This document shows, piece by piece, positions 30,420 to 39,791 of a stretch of DNA of 42,379 bases; positions within the stretch are counted from its first letter, which is position 1; each line of letters begins with the position of its first letter. A program made the translations under genes and the position numbers. The notes beneath the pieces were generated by a model. It saw only the letters and a program-made list of their open reading frames with translations. It did no database searches and was not told the origin of the DNA. Origin of the DNA: Armatimonadota bacterium (GTDB lineage Bacteria; Armatimonadota; Armatimonadia; Armatimonadales; Armatimonadaceae); contig JAPLCP010000041.1 in assembly GCA_026392155.1 (NCBI GenBank), positions 1-42,379 on the forward strand. Direction: 5' to 3'.

Positions 30420-31167
30420 CACGCACACCCTCCAGCGCCTGCTCCAGCCGCCTGCCCAGCTCCCATGCGCCGGGGTTTTCCGTGGCGTGGTGCCCCGCGT
30501 CAATCAGCAGGAACCCCTGCTCAGCGGCGGCGACAAACTCGTGGTGCCGGATGTCGCCGGTTACCAGTGCATCGGCTCCGGCGCCTAGCGCTTCGGTGAT
30601 CAGCTCCGCTCCTGCCCCGCCACAGACCGCGACACTCTGGACGGCCAGCGCCCGTGTGGGAGTCAGTGTGCGCGGCGCAATCCCTAGAACATTGCCCAGC
30701 TTGTTGAGAAAGTCTGTGGCCGTCAGTGGCTCCGGCAAGAGTCCCACCCGCCCGATCCCATCGCCACTGAGGGGGCTGGTGACACGCAACACTTTCACCT
30801 CGGTCAGTCCCAGAAGCCCCGCTAGGACATCGTTGATCCCGCCTGTGGCGACGTCCCAGTTGGTGTGGGCACAGGCAACCGCGATCCCATGACGCGCACA
30901 GGCCAGCACGACACTGCCCGGATGCGGCTCCGAAGCGAGCAGTGTTTTGGCAGGCTGGTAGATCAGCGGGTGGTGCGCGATTATCAAGCTCGCCCCGACT
31001 TTCTGCGCCGTCTCCACAGCCCGCTGCGTCACATCAAGGCACGCAACAATTCCCGTCAGCGGCGCTTTGAAATCCCCAATCAGCAGGCCGCGCGGGTCAC
31101 TTCCCAGCGCAAGCCCGGGCGGGGCGAGCTGATCCAGCGCCACTAAGGCATCACGAATTGTCAGCAT
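30406..31167 (-). CDS. Nif3-like dinuclear metal-centre hexameric protein
   Basis: The 253-residue protein belongs to the NIF3/YbgI (GTP cyclohydrolase I type 2-like) family of ring-forming metal proteins. Metal ligands are visible in LIIAHHPLIYQP (His-His), CAHTNWDVATGGIND (His and Asp), ALVTGDIRHHEF and DAGHHATENPG (His and Glu). The biochemical role of the family is unsettled. It starts 1 nt after apt, so the two are co-transcribed. Confidence 0.92.
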   Translation of the reverse strand: MLTIRDALVALDQLAPPGLALGSDPRGLLIGDFKAPLTGIVACLDVTQRAVETAQKVGASLIIAHHPLIYQPAKTLLASEPHPGSVVLACARHGIAVACAHTNWDVATGGINDVLAGLLGLTEVKVLRVTSPLSGDGIGRVGLLPEPLTATDFLNKLGNVLGIAPRTLTPTRALAVQSVAVCGGAGAELITEALGAGADALVTGDIRHHEFVAAAEQGFLLIDAGHHATENPGAWELGRRLEQALEGVRVTFV

Positions 31168-31168
31168 C

Positions 31169-31681
31169 TTAATAGCTCAAAAGAGTCGTGATCTCGCGTC
31201 CTACCAGCTTGCTACGGCCCTCTAAAAAGCCCAGCTCCACAAAGAAAGCAAACCCCACGGTCGCGCCACCGAGCTTCTCCACAAGCTGTCCCGCCGCCAC
31301 AGCAGTCCCGCCGGTCGCCAGAACATCGTCCACAACGACCACGCGCTGACCGGGCTTGATCGCATCTACATGGGCCTCCAGCGCCGCCGTCCCGTACTCC
31401 AGTGCGTACTCCTGCGAAACCGTATGGTAGGGCAGCTTCCCTACTTTACGAAACGGTACAAACCCGACTCCGAGCTCATGGGCGATAGGTGCCCCAAAGA
31501 GAAACCCCCGCGACTCAATCCCCACAATCACATCGGGCTTGAGGCGCTTGATGTCCTCGGAGAGCGCGGCGATGACCTCGGCAAAGGCCACGGGGTCGGC
31601 CAGAACGGGGGTAATGTCTTTGAACATGATTCCGGGTTGCGGAAAATCGGGGATGTCACGAATGAGGGTTGCGGCTTTCAT
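31169..31681 (-). CDS. apt: adenine phosphoribosyltransferase
   Basis: The 170-residue purine salvage enzyme makes AMP from adenine and PRPP. IRDIPDFPQPGIMFKDITPVL is the typical APRT start, GIESRGFLFGAPIA the adenine-side loop, and VVVVDDVLATGGTA the PRPP-binding motif. Length is typical. TAGAAT ends 6 nt before ATG 31681, just downstream of the gyrA terminator. Confidence 0.97.
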   Translation of the reverse strand: MKAATLIRDIPDFPQPGIMFKDITPVLADPVAFAEVIAALSEDIKRLKPDVIVGIESRGFLFGAPIAHELGVGFVPFRKVGKLPYHTVSQEYALEYGTAALEAHVDAIKPGQRVVVVDDVLATGGTAVAAGQLVEKLGGATVGFAFFVELGFLEGRSKLVGREITTLLSY

Positions 31682-31687
31682 GGCTTC

Positions 31688-31693
31688 ATTCTA
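31688..31693 (-). promoter_or_regulatory. -10 TAGAAT 6 nt before apt
   Basis: Start-proximal box, no Shine-Dalgarno; lies after the gyrA terminator, so apt has its own transcript. Confidence 0.55.
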
Positions 31694-31704
31694 CACCAAG
31701 AACA

Positions 31705-31733
31705 GAAAAGGCCAGAGGCAGACGCCTCTGGCC
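31705..31733 (-). terminator. intrinsic terminator of gyrA
   Basis: Perfect 10-bp stem (GGCCAGAGGC 31710-31719 with 31724-31733), 4-nt loop, followed on the minus strand by TTTTCTGTT. It lies 20 nt after the gyrA stop and is the clearest terminator in the window. Confidence 0.88.
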
Positions 31734-31753
31734 TTCGTTCAAAAGACCTTTGT

Positions 31754-34309
31754 CTAGTCCTCAGCCTTCTTGCTGGCGTCGAGATACTCTACCGTCTTGA
31801 CCAGATCGCCCTCGCGTAGCTCGATCAGCTTGACGCCCTGGGTCGAGCGGCTCTGGGTAGTCTTGATCTCGCTGACCTTCACCCGAATTCCGGTGCCATG
31901 CTCAGTGACGATCATCAGGCGAAGATTTTCCTCGCCCTCACGCGGGACGACGCAGGAGGCGATGAGATGCCCGGTGCGCGCCGTGATGTCCATCGTCTTG
32001 AGCCCCTTACCCCCACGTCCCTGGGTTTTGTAGGCCGCCATCGACGTGCGCTTGCCCAGGCCATTGGCTCCCACGACCAGCAGATCGGAGTCGTCGGAGG
32101 CGATGTCCATGGCGACCACGCGGTCTTCTTCGCCGTCTAAGACAATTCCGCGAACACCACCCGAGGCGCGCCCACTGGCGCGAACATCGGACTCTTTAAA
32201 GCGAATCGCCATTCCCTTGATCGTGGTCAGAACGATATTCTGCTCGCCATCGGTCATCTTCACCCAGTTGAGCTGATCGCCCTCGTTCATGTCGAATGTC
32301 ACGAGGCCATTGGCGCGTAGGTTGGCAAACTCTGCAATACGAGTGCGCTTGATCTCGCCGCGCACCGTTCCCATGAAGAAGTACCCCTCGGCGTTCTTGA
32401 GGTTGCGGATCGGCACGGTCGCCGTGATGCGCTCGTCGGGGAGGATCTGGATCAGGTTGATCACCGCCATCCCCATCGCCGTACGGCTGGCTTCCGGCAC
32501 TTCGAAGGCTTTTAGGCGGTAGACACGGCCCCGGTCGGTGAAGAAGAGAATATAGTCGTGCGTTGATGCGACAAAGAGATGCTCGAAGCCGTCTTCTTCT
32601 TTCGTCTTGCCCGCAATCCGGCCCTTACCACCACGGCCTTGGGTCGGGAAGGTGTCCATTTTCAGACGACGGATATAGCCATCACGGGTGATCGTGATCA
32701 GCATCTCCTCGTTGGCGATCAGGTCCTCAAGGTTGATCTCCTCCGCCTCGGTCTTCTCAATCACCGTCTTACGAGCATCGCCGAACTTGTCTTTGAGGTA
32801 CTTCAGGTCGGCCTTGATCATTGCATTGACCCGGCGCGGATCCACGAGAATATCTTCGAGGCGTGCGATCTCTTTGAGGATCTCTTTGTACTCCGCCTCG
32901 ATCTTGTCCTGCTCCAGCCCCGTCAGGCTACGGAGCTGCATGCTCAAGATGGCCTCAGTCTGGATTCCCGTGAAGCTGAAGCGCTCGATCAGGCTCTGGC
33001 GTGCGACTTCCGTGCTCCGTGAGCGGCGGATGATCGCGATCACCTCGTCGAGGTTCTGCACCGCGATCTGGTAGCCCTCTAGGATATGGGCGCGTGCCTT
33101 GGCGCGGGCCAGCTCAAAGCGGGTGCGACGGGTGATAATAATCCGTCGGTGGTCAATGTACTCCTGGAGAATCCCCTTGAGCCCCAGCAGCTTCGGGCCA
33201 CGTCCATTGTCCACAAGCGAGAGCAGGATCACACCAAAGTTGAGGCGCATCGGCGTGTGCTTGAACAGATAGTTGAGCACTTTCTGGGGCAGCACATCGC
33301 GGCGTAGCTCGATAACCACGCGCATTCCGCTCTTATCGGTGTAGTCGTTGACCGCGGTGATTCCCTCGACTTTTTTCTCACGGGCGAGCAGACCAATCTG
33401 CTCGATCAGCTTGCTCTTGATCACCTGGTAGGGCAGCTCGGTGATAATAATCGCGGTCTTATTATTGTCCATCTGCTCAAAGTGGACTTTAGCCTGCATG
33501 GTCACCGAGCCACGCCCAGTCTCGTAGGCCGAGCGGGTGCCCTTCTGGCCTAGAATCAGCCCCGCCGTGGGGAAGTCGGGGCCGGGGATGAAGGCCATCA
33601 GCTCTTCCGTCGTGGCCTCCGGGTTCTCTAGGAGATGCGTGATCCCGTTACAGACTTCGGTGAGGTTGTGGGGCGGCATGTTGGTTGCCATACCCACCGC
33701 AATCCCCGTCGAGCCATTGCAGATTAAGTTAGGGAACTTCCCTGGCAACACCGACGGCTCACGGCGCTCATTATCAAACGTCGGAACAAAGTCAACCGTA
33801 TCTTTTTCGATATCCTCCAGCAACTCCATGGCTAAAGGCGTCATACGGGCTTCCGTATAACGGTAGGCTGCGGGCGGGTCGTCGTCGATACTTCCAAAGT
33901 TTCCCTGACCGTCTACCAGTGGGTATCTTAGGGAGAAGTCCTGCGCCATACGCACCATTGTCATATAGATCGCTTGATCGCCGTGAGGATGGAAGTTACC
34001 AATCGTCTCCCCGACGATCTTCGCGGACTTTAAGTGGCGGTTATTGGGCGATAAACCGAGCTCTCGCATGGCGTAGAGAATGCGGCGCTGCACGGGCTTG
34101 AGACCATCGCGGACATCGGGGAGAGCGCGGGAGACGATGGTGGACATCGCGTAGCCTAAGTAGCTGGTGCGCATCTCGTCGCTGATCTCGATCTTGGGGC
34201 CATCGTAGACCATCACGCTGACTCCAGGGGCAGCTAAGGTCTGGGGCACTTCCGGAAGATCGTCGTCTTCAGGCATAGCTTCAGCGGGGCTTGTTAGTTC
34301 ATCGGGCAT
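31754..34309 (-). CDS. gyrA: DNA gyrase subunit A
   Basis: The 851-residue type II topoisomerase subunit breaks and rejoins DNA. The catalytic tyrosine is Tyr151 in [10 protein letters not shown]. The DNA gate includes the [20 protein letters not shown] region. Positions matching E. coli Ser83 and Asp87 are Gln112 and Met116. The C-terminal wrapping domain has two GyrA-box-like motifs, TQGRGGKG (in [13 protein letters not shown] and [13 protein letters not shown]), supporting gyrase rather than topoisomerase IV. An extended acidic N-terminus precedes [10 protein letters not shown]. The start has GAGGA 6 nt upstream. Confidence 0.96.
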   Translation of the reverse strand: MPDELTSPAEAMPEDDDLPEVPQTLAAPGVSVMVYDGPKIEISDEMRTSYLGYAMSTIVSRALPDVRDGLKPVQRRILYAMRELGLSPNNRHLKSAKIVGETIGNFHPHGDQAIYMTMVRMAQDFSLRYPLVDGQGNFGSIDDDPPAAYRYTEARMTPLAMELLEDIEKDTVDFVPTFDNERREPSVLPGKFPNLICNGSTGIAVGMATNMPPHNLTEVCNGITHLLENPEATTEELMAFIPGPDFPTAGLILGQKGTRSAYETGRGSVTMQAKVHFEQMDNNKTAIIITELPYQVIKSKLIEQIGLLAREKKVEGITAVNDYTDKSGMRVVIELRRDVLPQKVLNYLFKHTPMRLNFGVILLSLVDNGRGPKLLGLKGILQEYIDHRRIIITRRTRFELARAKARAHILEGYQIAVQNLDEVIAIIRRSRSTEVARQSLIERFSFTGIQTEAILSMQLRSLTGLEQDKIEAEYKEILKEIARLEDILVDPRRVNAMIKADLKYLKDKFGDARKTVIEKTEAEEINLEDLIANEEMLITITRDGYIRRLKMDTFPTQGRGGKGRIAGKTKEEDGFEHLFVASTHDYILFFTDRGRVYRLKAFEVPEASRTAMGMAVINLIQILPDERITATVPIRNLKNAEGYFFMGTVRGEIKRTRIAEFANLRANGLVTFDMNEGDQLNWVKMTDGEQNIVLTTIKGMAIRFKESDVRASGRASGGVRGIVLDGEEDRVVAMDIASDDSDLLVVGANGLGKRTSMAAYKTQGRGGKGLKTMDITARTGHLIASCVVPREGEENLRLMIVTEHGTGIRVKVSEIKTTQSRSTQGVKLIELREGDLVKTVEYLDASKKAED

Positions 34310-34315
34310 AAAAAA

Positions 34316-34320
34316 TCCTC
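34316..34320 (-). promoter_or_regulatory. Shine-Dalgarno GAGGA of gyrA
   Basis: 6 nt before ATG 34309. gyrA is one of the few genes here with a conventional leader. Confidence 0.6.
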
Positions 34321-34377
34321 AAACAAAAGGCTACCGGGACACTCCGGAGGGTAGCGGGGAAGCGGAAATCACACGCT

Positions 34378-34383
34378 ATTTTA
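34378..34383 (-). promoter_or_regulatory. -10 TAAAAT (GGTAAAAT) of gyrA
   Basis: Gives a leader of about 60 nt containing the Shine-Dalgarno. It lies 14 nt from the -10 box of the divergent hydrolase operon, so the two promoters are nearly back to back. Confidence 0.5.
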
Positions 34384-34396
34384 CCATGAAATGCGC

Positions 34397-34402
34397 TAAA
34401 AT
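34397..34402 (+). promoter_or_regulatory. -10 TAAAAT 5 nt before the hydrolase-DUF1592-DUF1552 operon
   Basis: Followed by GGGTT and ATG 34408; start-proximal type. Confidence 0.5.
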
Positions 34403-34407
34403 GGGTT

Positions 34408-35922
34408 ATGCTACCCCTCATGCCTGCCCTTGTCGCCTCTGTCCAGCCACCGTCGTGGGAGACACGGAAACGCGCTTTTGACTACGATGCCAGCAAGCCG
34501 CTCAGTTTCAAGGAGACACTTACTGAGAGTCGGTTAAAGCTAAGCTTCACCAACCTGCGCGGCGAGACGGTCACGGCGCTCTACCAGAAGCCCGAGGGTG
34601 CTGGCCCGTTTCCTTGTGTCGCGCTGCTGCATGGATTAGGTGGCAGTAAAGAGCAGCTCTTCTCCCTCATGGCCCCGGAGCTGATCAAGCAAGGCTTCGC
34701 AGTGATTGCCCTAGACGCCGCGCTTCATGGTGAGCGCAAGATCGAGGGCAAGAGCCCGCAGGCCGCGTTTCTGCAAGTCGTCCCTGATACCGTGAAAGAC
34801 TGGCGGCAGGCGCTGGACTGGCTGGGAACCCGTCCTGAGATCAACAAGAACCGCATTGGGCTTTTGGGCTACTCGATGGGCGCGTTCCAGGGCAGTATCC
34901 TCATGGGAGTCGAGCCACGCTTTCAAGCCGCCACTCTCTGCGTCGGGGGGGACCCATTTGTCAAGTTTCCCGGTGCCGCGCTCGCCTCCCCGAGCAACTT
35001 TATCGGCCACGCCACCCCGCGCCCGGTCTACTTTGCCAATGGCACCAAAGACACCACGGTTACCCCCGCCGCCTCGAAAGTCCTGATCAGCGCCGCAAAA
35101 GCCCCCAAGGTAGTGAACTGGATCGAATCGGGCCACATCCTACCCGCCGATGACGTGAAGAAGGGTTTGAGCTGGCTCGCGCTCCGGCTCAAGCTCCCCA
35201 CCGCCGCCGATAAATACGCCGTGCCCGAGGCGGCAAAACTTAGCTTCGCGCCTATCGAAGATGCCGATGCAAGAGTCGAGAAAGTCAGCTTCACCAACGC
35301 CAGCAAAGAGGCCGTCAGCGGGCTCTACGTCCGCCCCAAGGACGGCACTGGCCCATTTCCCCTTGTCTTGGTTCTGCACGGCAAGGGTCATAGCAAAGAG
35401 CGCATGCTCAACACGATGAAGCGCGAGTTCGCCAGCCGAGGGATCGCCGCGATCGCCCTAGACGCCGCAGGCCACGGCGAGCGCAAGCCGAATACCGACA
35501 CGGAGGCGATCTTCACGACCACGATCAAAGACTACCGCCAGCTCCTGCCAGATCTCCTAGAGCGCCCCGAGATTAACTCTGAGAAAGTCGGGCTGATCGG
35601 CTTCTCAATGGGCGCGATGATGGGAACGATCCTCACCGCCATTGACGAGCGCATCCGGGTCGCGCTCCCCTGTGTCGGCGGCGAGCTCGATACGCTCCCG
35701 GAAACCTGCCGCCCCGCCCTCTTTGCCCCCTACCTCACCGATCGACCGATCGCTTTCGTCAACGGCCACAACGACCCTACCGTCCCTGAGGCAAGTGCCA
35801 AGAAGCTCCATTCTGCGGTTGGCACGAACCCCACGATCTTCTGGTACGACGAAGCCGACCACACGATTCCCAAACCGACGCTTCGTCTCGGAACGGACTG
35901 GCTTGTAGAGAAACTGAAATGA
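34408..35922 (+). CDS. double-headed alpha/beta hydrolase (two tandem domains)
   Basis: The 504-residue protein has two homologous dienelactone-hydrolase-like domains. Domain 1 (about 20-255) has LLHGLGGSKEQ, nucleophile Ser156 in LGYSMGA, Asp in NGTKDTTV and His in ESGHILP. Domain 2 (about 265-500) has VLHGKGHSKER, Ser400 in IGFSMGA, Asp in NGHNDPTV and His in EADHTIP. Both triads look intact, so it should act on two esters or twice on one polymer. No clear signal peptide. Its stop overlaps the next start (ATGA) in an operon with DUF1592 and DUF1552 proteins, suggesting a shared catabolic pathway. Confidence 0.85.
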   Translation: MLPLMPALVASVQPPSWETRKRAFDYDASKPLSFKETLTESRLKLSFTNLRGETVTALYQKPEGAGPFPCVALLHGLGGSKEQLFSLMAPELIKQGFAVIALDAALHGERKIEGKSPQAAFLQVVPDTVKDWRQALDWLGTRPEINKNRIGLLGYSMGAFQGSILMGVEPRFQAATLCVGGDPFVKFPGAALASPSNFIGHATPRPVYFANGTKDTTVTPAASKVLISAAKAPKVVNWIESGHILPADDVKKGLSWLALRLKLPTAADKYAVPEAAKLSFAPIEDADARVEKVSFTNASKEAVSGLYVRPKDGTGPFPLVLVLHGKGHSKERMLNTMKREFASRGIAAIALDAAGHGERKPNTDTEAIFTTTIKDYRQLLPDLLERPEINSEKVGLIGFSMGAMMGTILTAIDERIRVALPCVGGELDTLPETCRPALFAPYLTDRPIAFVNGHNDPTVPEASAKKLHSAVGTNPTIFWYDEADHTIPKPTLRLGTDWLVEKLK

Positions 35923-38462
35923 AACGTACGGCGCTTGGTCTGACACTTGGGGCGGTGCTTCTCGGCTGTAGCCTTGCCAGAACCCATCCCACCAGAACCC
36001 ATCCCCCGGCCCCTTCCCTGCCGCAAGGAAGGGGAGACCCGAGGGGATTTTTGGCCAAGTACTGTGCTCCGTGCCATACGGGGGAGAAAGCGAAGGGGAA
36101 CTTTCGCACCGAAGTGCTAACGCCAGACAGCTTCAAAGACCGGGCACTAAAGGCTAAGTGGGCCGAGGCGGTGAACCAGCTAAACAGCCAGCTCATGCCC
36201 CCACGCGAAGCCGCACAACCGACAGCGGCAGAAGTGGCGACGTTTGTGGATTGGGTCTCGGCGGAGACCAAGAAGGCCGAGGACGCGCTTAAGGACAAAG
36301 CCCCGGTGATTCGGCGGCTCACGCGGGATGAGTATAAAAACTCCATCAAGGACCTCACCGGCGTGGACTTTGACACATCAGGCTTTCCCGCCGACCCATC
36401 GGGGGGCGGCTTTGACAACAATGCCCGCAATCTCACGGTCTCCCCGCTGCATGTCGAGCTCTACGCCAACGCCGCAAAACAAATCCTGGATCAGGCACTT
36501 GTCGAGGAGGGTCAGCCGCGCCCGGAGAAGATTCTCTGGCGCTTTGATCCGAAAAATACGGCGATGGACTCGCGAAGGGTGAAGCTGGACGCCAAGAACA
36601 ATTTTGTGATTGTCAATGGCGGCAAGAACACGGAAGAGGGCGACTGGGTTGTCGTGCATCATGAGAGCTGGGACAAAGGCGTAGACGCACGCAACTTCGC
36701 CGTGCCGGTCGAGGGCAACTACATCATTCGGCTCCGCGCCGCTGGTCGCGTGCCGGGCAGAGCGCAGGTCACTGACGCCGCCGATAAAATCCTGGCCTTT
36801 CGCTGTGATCAGCAAATGCGGGAGAACCCCAACGGTGCCAAGTACCACCAAGAGGCCTACCAGCGCGATCTGAAGCACTTCGCCACCGACCCGATCTACG
36901 GCTACGGCCCGCCGCGTGTGAAAGTCGTGCAGCACCTTGGCTCGCAGCCGCGCACGGTGGCCGAGGTGGATATCACCGAAGGCCCCAAGACCTACGAGTT
37001 TCCCACACGCTTCTCGACCCAGTCCGCCGGGATCAACTTCCACTACGCCTACGACATTCCCAAGGTGCTAGAGAACTTCTGGTGCCAGGGCAACGATGCC
37101 TTCGCGCGCCCCGAGCTTCTGATCGACTGGTTCGAGCTTGAAGGCCCCATCTACGATGCTTGGCCACCCACCAGCCATACAAGGATTCTCTTTCCGTCGC
37201 CCCTGCGCCAGAGCAACGAGCGGGAATATGCGAAGCAGGTGCTCGCAAAGTTCATGCGACGTTCCTATCGCAGGCCCATTGCGGAGGCGGAGCTGACGGG
37301 TAAGCTGGAGCTCTTTGACCAGGCGCGACAAGACAAGCTCAGCTTTGTCGAGGCGATCAAGGCTCCGCTCACGGCAGTTCTGGCCTCGCCCAACTTTCTG
37401 TTTCTCATGGAAGCTCCCGGCAAGCTCACCGACCACGCGCTGGCGGCTCGCCTCTCCTACTTCCTCTGGGCCGCGCCACCCGACGAGCTCCTGACCCAGC
37501 TCGCCGACTCGGGGAGGCTCCACGAGCCCGCGACTCTCAAGCAGCAGACCAACCGCCTGCTCGCCGACCCGCGCTCGTCGGAGTTTGTGCGGCGCTTTGC
37601 CGGGCAGTGGCTGGGACTGAACCAAGTGGGCGCGAATCCGCCCGCCGCCGATCTCTTCCCTGGCTACGACCGGCACTTTGAGCTCTCGATTGTGGGAGAG
37701 TCTGAGGCGTTCTTTGCAGAGATTTTAAAGAGCGATCTCGATGCGCTGAATCTGATCAAGTCCAGCTTTGTCGTGGTCAATGAGCGCCTCGCCCGTGCCT
37801 ATGGGATTCCCGGTATCAAGGGCGATGCATTTCGGCGGGTGGCCGTCCCGCCCAGTGTTCCGAGGGGCGGCGTCCCAACCCAGGCCAGCATCCTTACGAT
37901 CACGTCGAACGGGACGCGCACCTCGCCGGTGAAGCGCGGCACGTGGATCATGAAGACCCTGCTCGGGGCTGATCCGGGGCTGCCCGTGGCCAATGCCGGT
38001 GAGATCGCCGCGCGGGTTCCGGGCATCGAGAAAGCGACGGTTCGCAAGCGCCTCGAAATCCACCGCACCCGGCCACAGTGTGCCCGCTGCCACAGCCGCA
38101 TCGACCCACTTGGGTTCTCCCTCGAAAACTTCGACGCGTCGGGGGCGTGGCGCGAGCGCGAGGGCTTTGGCTACAAGGGCCGTGTCGAGCAGAACGACCC
38201 GCGGATCGACGCCAGCTCGCAGCTCCCCGATGGCACCAAGATCACCGGCGTGGACGGCCTCCAAGACGCGCTCCTCGCCCGCAGCGACGACTTCCTCACC
38301 TGCCTCTCCACCAAGCTCCTGACGTTTGCCCTCGGCCGCGAACTGAGCATCGCCGACCGGCCCCTGGTTCAAAGCGCTGTCGGCCACATGAAAGAGCGTA
38401 AGAATACCCTGCGCTCCCTGATCGAATACACTGTCACCTCGGAGGCATTTCGCACCAAATGA
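35919..38462 (+). CDS. DUF1592-type (planctomycete-style) c-type cytochrome protein
   Basis: The 847-residue exported protein begins with a signal peptide, perhaps lipoprotein-like (GAVLLGCSLA, Cys17). Heme-binding CAPCH (49-53) comes first, followed by DUF1587-like (RRLTRDEYKNSIKDLTGVD), carbohydrate-binding-like, DUF1595, DUF1592 (AARLSYFLWAAPPDELL, FAGQWLGL), DUF1588 (TSPVKRGTWIMKTLLG, then CARCH and RIDPLGFSLENFD) and DUF1585 regions. Such proteins are always paired with DUF1552 proteins and are thought to act in extracellular or periplasmic oxidation, with substrate unknown. Between signal peptide and first heme, residues 22-42 are encoded by a palindromic repeat shared with ispE. Overlaps both neighbours by ATGA. 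Confidence 0.92.
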   Translation: MKRTALGLTLGAVLLGCSLARTHPTRTHPPAPSLPQGRGDPRGFLAKYCAPCHTGEKAKGNFRTEVLTPDSFKDRALKAKWAEAVNQLNSQLMPPREAAQPTAAEVATFVDWVSAETKKAEDALKDKAPVIRRLTRDEYKNSIKDLTGVDFDTSGFPADPSGGGFDNNARNLTVSPLHVELYANAAKQILDQALVEEGQPRPEKILWRFDPKNTAMDSRRVKLDAKNNFVIVNGGKNTEEGDWVVVHHESWDKGVDARNFAVPVEGNYIIRLRAAGRVPGRAQVTDAADKILAFRCDQQMRENPNGAKYHQEAYQRDLKHFATDPIYGYGPPRVKVVQHLGSQPRTVAEVDITEGPKTYEFPTRFSTQSAGINFHYAYDIPKVLENFWCQGNDAFARPELLIDWFELEGPIYDAWPPTSHTRILFPSPLRQSNEREYAKQVLAKFMRRSYRRPIAEAELTGKLELFDQARQDKLSFVEAIKAPLTAVLASPNFLFLMEAPGKLTDHALAARLSYFLWAAPPDELLTQLADSGRLHEPATLKQQTNRLLADPRSSEFVRRFAGQWLGLNQVGANPPAADLFPGYDRHFELSIVGESEAFFAEILKSDLDALNLIKSSFVVVNERLARAYGIPGIKGDAFRRVAVPPSVPRGGVPTQASILTITSNGTRTSPVKRGTWIMKTLLGADPGLPVANAGEIAARVPGIEKATVRKRLEIHRTRPQCARCHSRIDPLGFSLENFDASGAWREREGFGYKGRVEQNDPRIDASSQLPDGTKITGVDGLQDALLARSDDFLTCLSTKLLTFALGRELSIADRPLVQSAVGHMKERKNTLRSLIEYTVTSEAFRTK
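35979..36045. repeat. GC-rich palindromic repeat inside the DUF1592 gene (element C)
   Basis: Two 15-bp tandem units (AGAACCCATCCCACC at 35979, AGAACCCATCCCCCG at 35994) lead into an 8-bp-arm hairpin CCCCTTCC-N9-GGAAGGGG (36010-36034). It shares 25 identical bases plus GCAAGGAAGG with element B in ispE but is read in another frame (THPPAPSLPQGRG against NPSPGPFPQGKEG). Confidence 0.8.
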
Positions 38463-39772
38463 ATCGACGATTTGTTCTACGCGCCGCAGGCGCAAGTTTA
38501 TTGTTACCGATGCTCGATGCGATGTTGCCACGCCGGACAACAGCACAGGGTGGCTTCCAGCCGTGGGAAAGATGCGATGTCAAGCACCCGCGCCTGATCT
38601 GCTGCTACATCCCCAACGGGGTCAATATCGCCGAGTGGGTGCCCAAAGACGCGGGGGAGAGCTACACCCTCTCCCCGACACTCCAGGCACTGGCAAGCAT
38701 TCGGAGCGAGTTCACGGTTCTCTCAGGGCTAGGCCATCCCCAGTCCGAGGGCGGGCACTCGGGAGCGGACACGTGGCTGACGGGCGCGAACCTCAAGAGC
38801 AAGCCCGGCTCGGACTACAATAACTCGATCTCCATGGACCAGATGATCGCCGCGGCACACGCCAAGGCGACCCGCTACCCCTCGCTCCAGCTCTCGGATA
38901 TGTCGGGGACGGGCAGCGCGGGGCACTCGCACACGCTCTCGTTTGATCGCAATGGGACGCCGCTGCCCTCCGAAAACTCCCCCCGACGGCTTTTCGAGCG
39001 CCTCTTTGTGCCCGAGAACGCCGCCGACCGGGCCGCTGCGCTCCGACGCTACACCCAGCGCCGCTCGATTCTCGATGAGATCTCTGCCGAGGCCAAGGCA
39101 CTCGATAAAAAACTCGGCACCGATGACAAGAAAAAGCTCGATGAGTACTACACCTCGGTGCGGGAGACGGAGCAGCTGGTCGGGCGCTTGCAAGGCTGGA
39201 TCGATGTCCCTAAGCCCAAAGTCTCGGAGGCGGGCCTCGGCCTGAACATGCAGCCTGGCAACGCGCATGACCGGCCCATGTGGCTGGATGTCATGCTCCA
39301 GCTCAGCTATCTTTCGTTTGTGACCGACACGACACGCGTCATTACCTTTGAGTGGTCGCGCGAGGCAGGTGGCTTTGGCGGCGGCGGCGAGAACCACCAC
39401 GAGCTCTCGCACCACGATGGCAGCCCCGAAAAACTCAAAAAGCTCGCCGAGATCGACAAGTTTCACCTCAGCCGCTTAGAGCGCTTTGTAAAACTACTCG
39501 CCGCCACGCAAGAGGCGGAGAGCCGGATGCTGGATCGGACCATGATCGTCTTTGGCTCAGGGATGAACTCAGGCACGGGCACGGGAGATCACTCACCGAA
39601 AAACTTGCCCCTACTTCTGGCGGGTGGAAAAGCGCTGGGGCTTAAGCACGGACGGCACCTCGCCTTTGACCAAGACAAGCACCCCCCCCTCTCTAATGTG
39701 CTCCTTACCCTGCTACAAAAGTCGGGGGTGGAGACCGAAAAATTCAGCGACTCGACCGGAACGCTGGGATAG
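38459..39772 (+). CDS. DUF1552 family Tat-exported protein
   Basis: The 437-residue protein has a Tat-like signal (NRRFVLRAAGASLLLPMLDA). It continues with the DUF1552 pattern: LICCYIPNGVNIAEWVP, LSGLGHPQSEGGHSGADTWLTGA, SISMDQMIAAA, GSGMNSGTGTGDHSPKNLPLLLAG. It resembles the alkaline-phosphatase-like/DUF1501 group that lies beside DUF1592 cytochromes in Planctomycetes and Verrucomicrobia. It overlaps the DUF1592 gene by ATGA, so the three-gene operon is coupled throughout. Enzymatic activity unknown. Confidence 0.93.
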   Translation: MNRRFVLRAAGASLLLPMLDAMLPRRTTAQGGFQPWERCDVKHPRLICCYIPNGVNIAEWVPKDAGESYTLSPTLQALASIRSEFTVLSGLGHPQSEGGHSGADTWLTGANLKSKPGSDYNNSISMDQMIAAAHAKATRYPSLQLSDMSGTGSAGHSHTLSFDRNGTPLPSENSPRRLFERLFVPENAADRAAALRRYTQRRSILDEISAEAKALDKKLGTDDKKKLDEYYTSVRETEQLVGRLQGWIDVPKPKVSEAGLGLNMQPGNAHDRPMWLDVMLQLSYLSFVTDTTRVITFEWSREAGGFGGGGENHHELSHHDGSPEKLKKLAEIDKFHLSRLERFVKLLAATQEAESRMLDRTMIVFGSGMNSGTGTGDHSPKNLPLLLAGGKALGLKHGRHLAFDQDKHPPLSNVLLTLLQKSGVETEKFSDSTGTLG

Positions 39773-39780
39773 GTTACAAT
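39752..39780 (+). promoter_or_regulatory. promoter TCGACC-17-TACAAT before the DgkA-PAP2 gene
   Basis: -10 TACAAT (39775-39780, GGTTACAAT) ends 11 nt before ATG 39792; TCGACC 17 nt upstream is a partial -35. It lies over the end of the DUF1552 gene. Confidence 0.45.
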
Positions 39781-39791
39781 AGAGCCAACAG

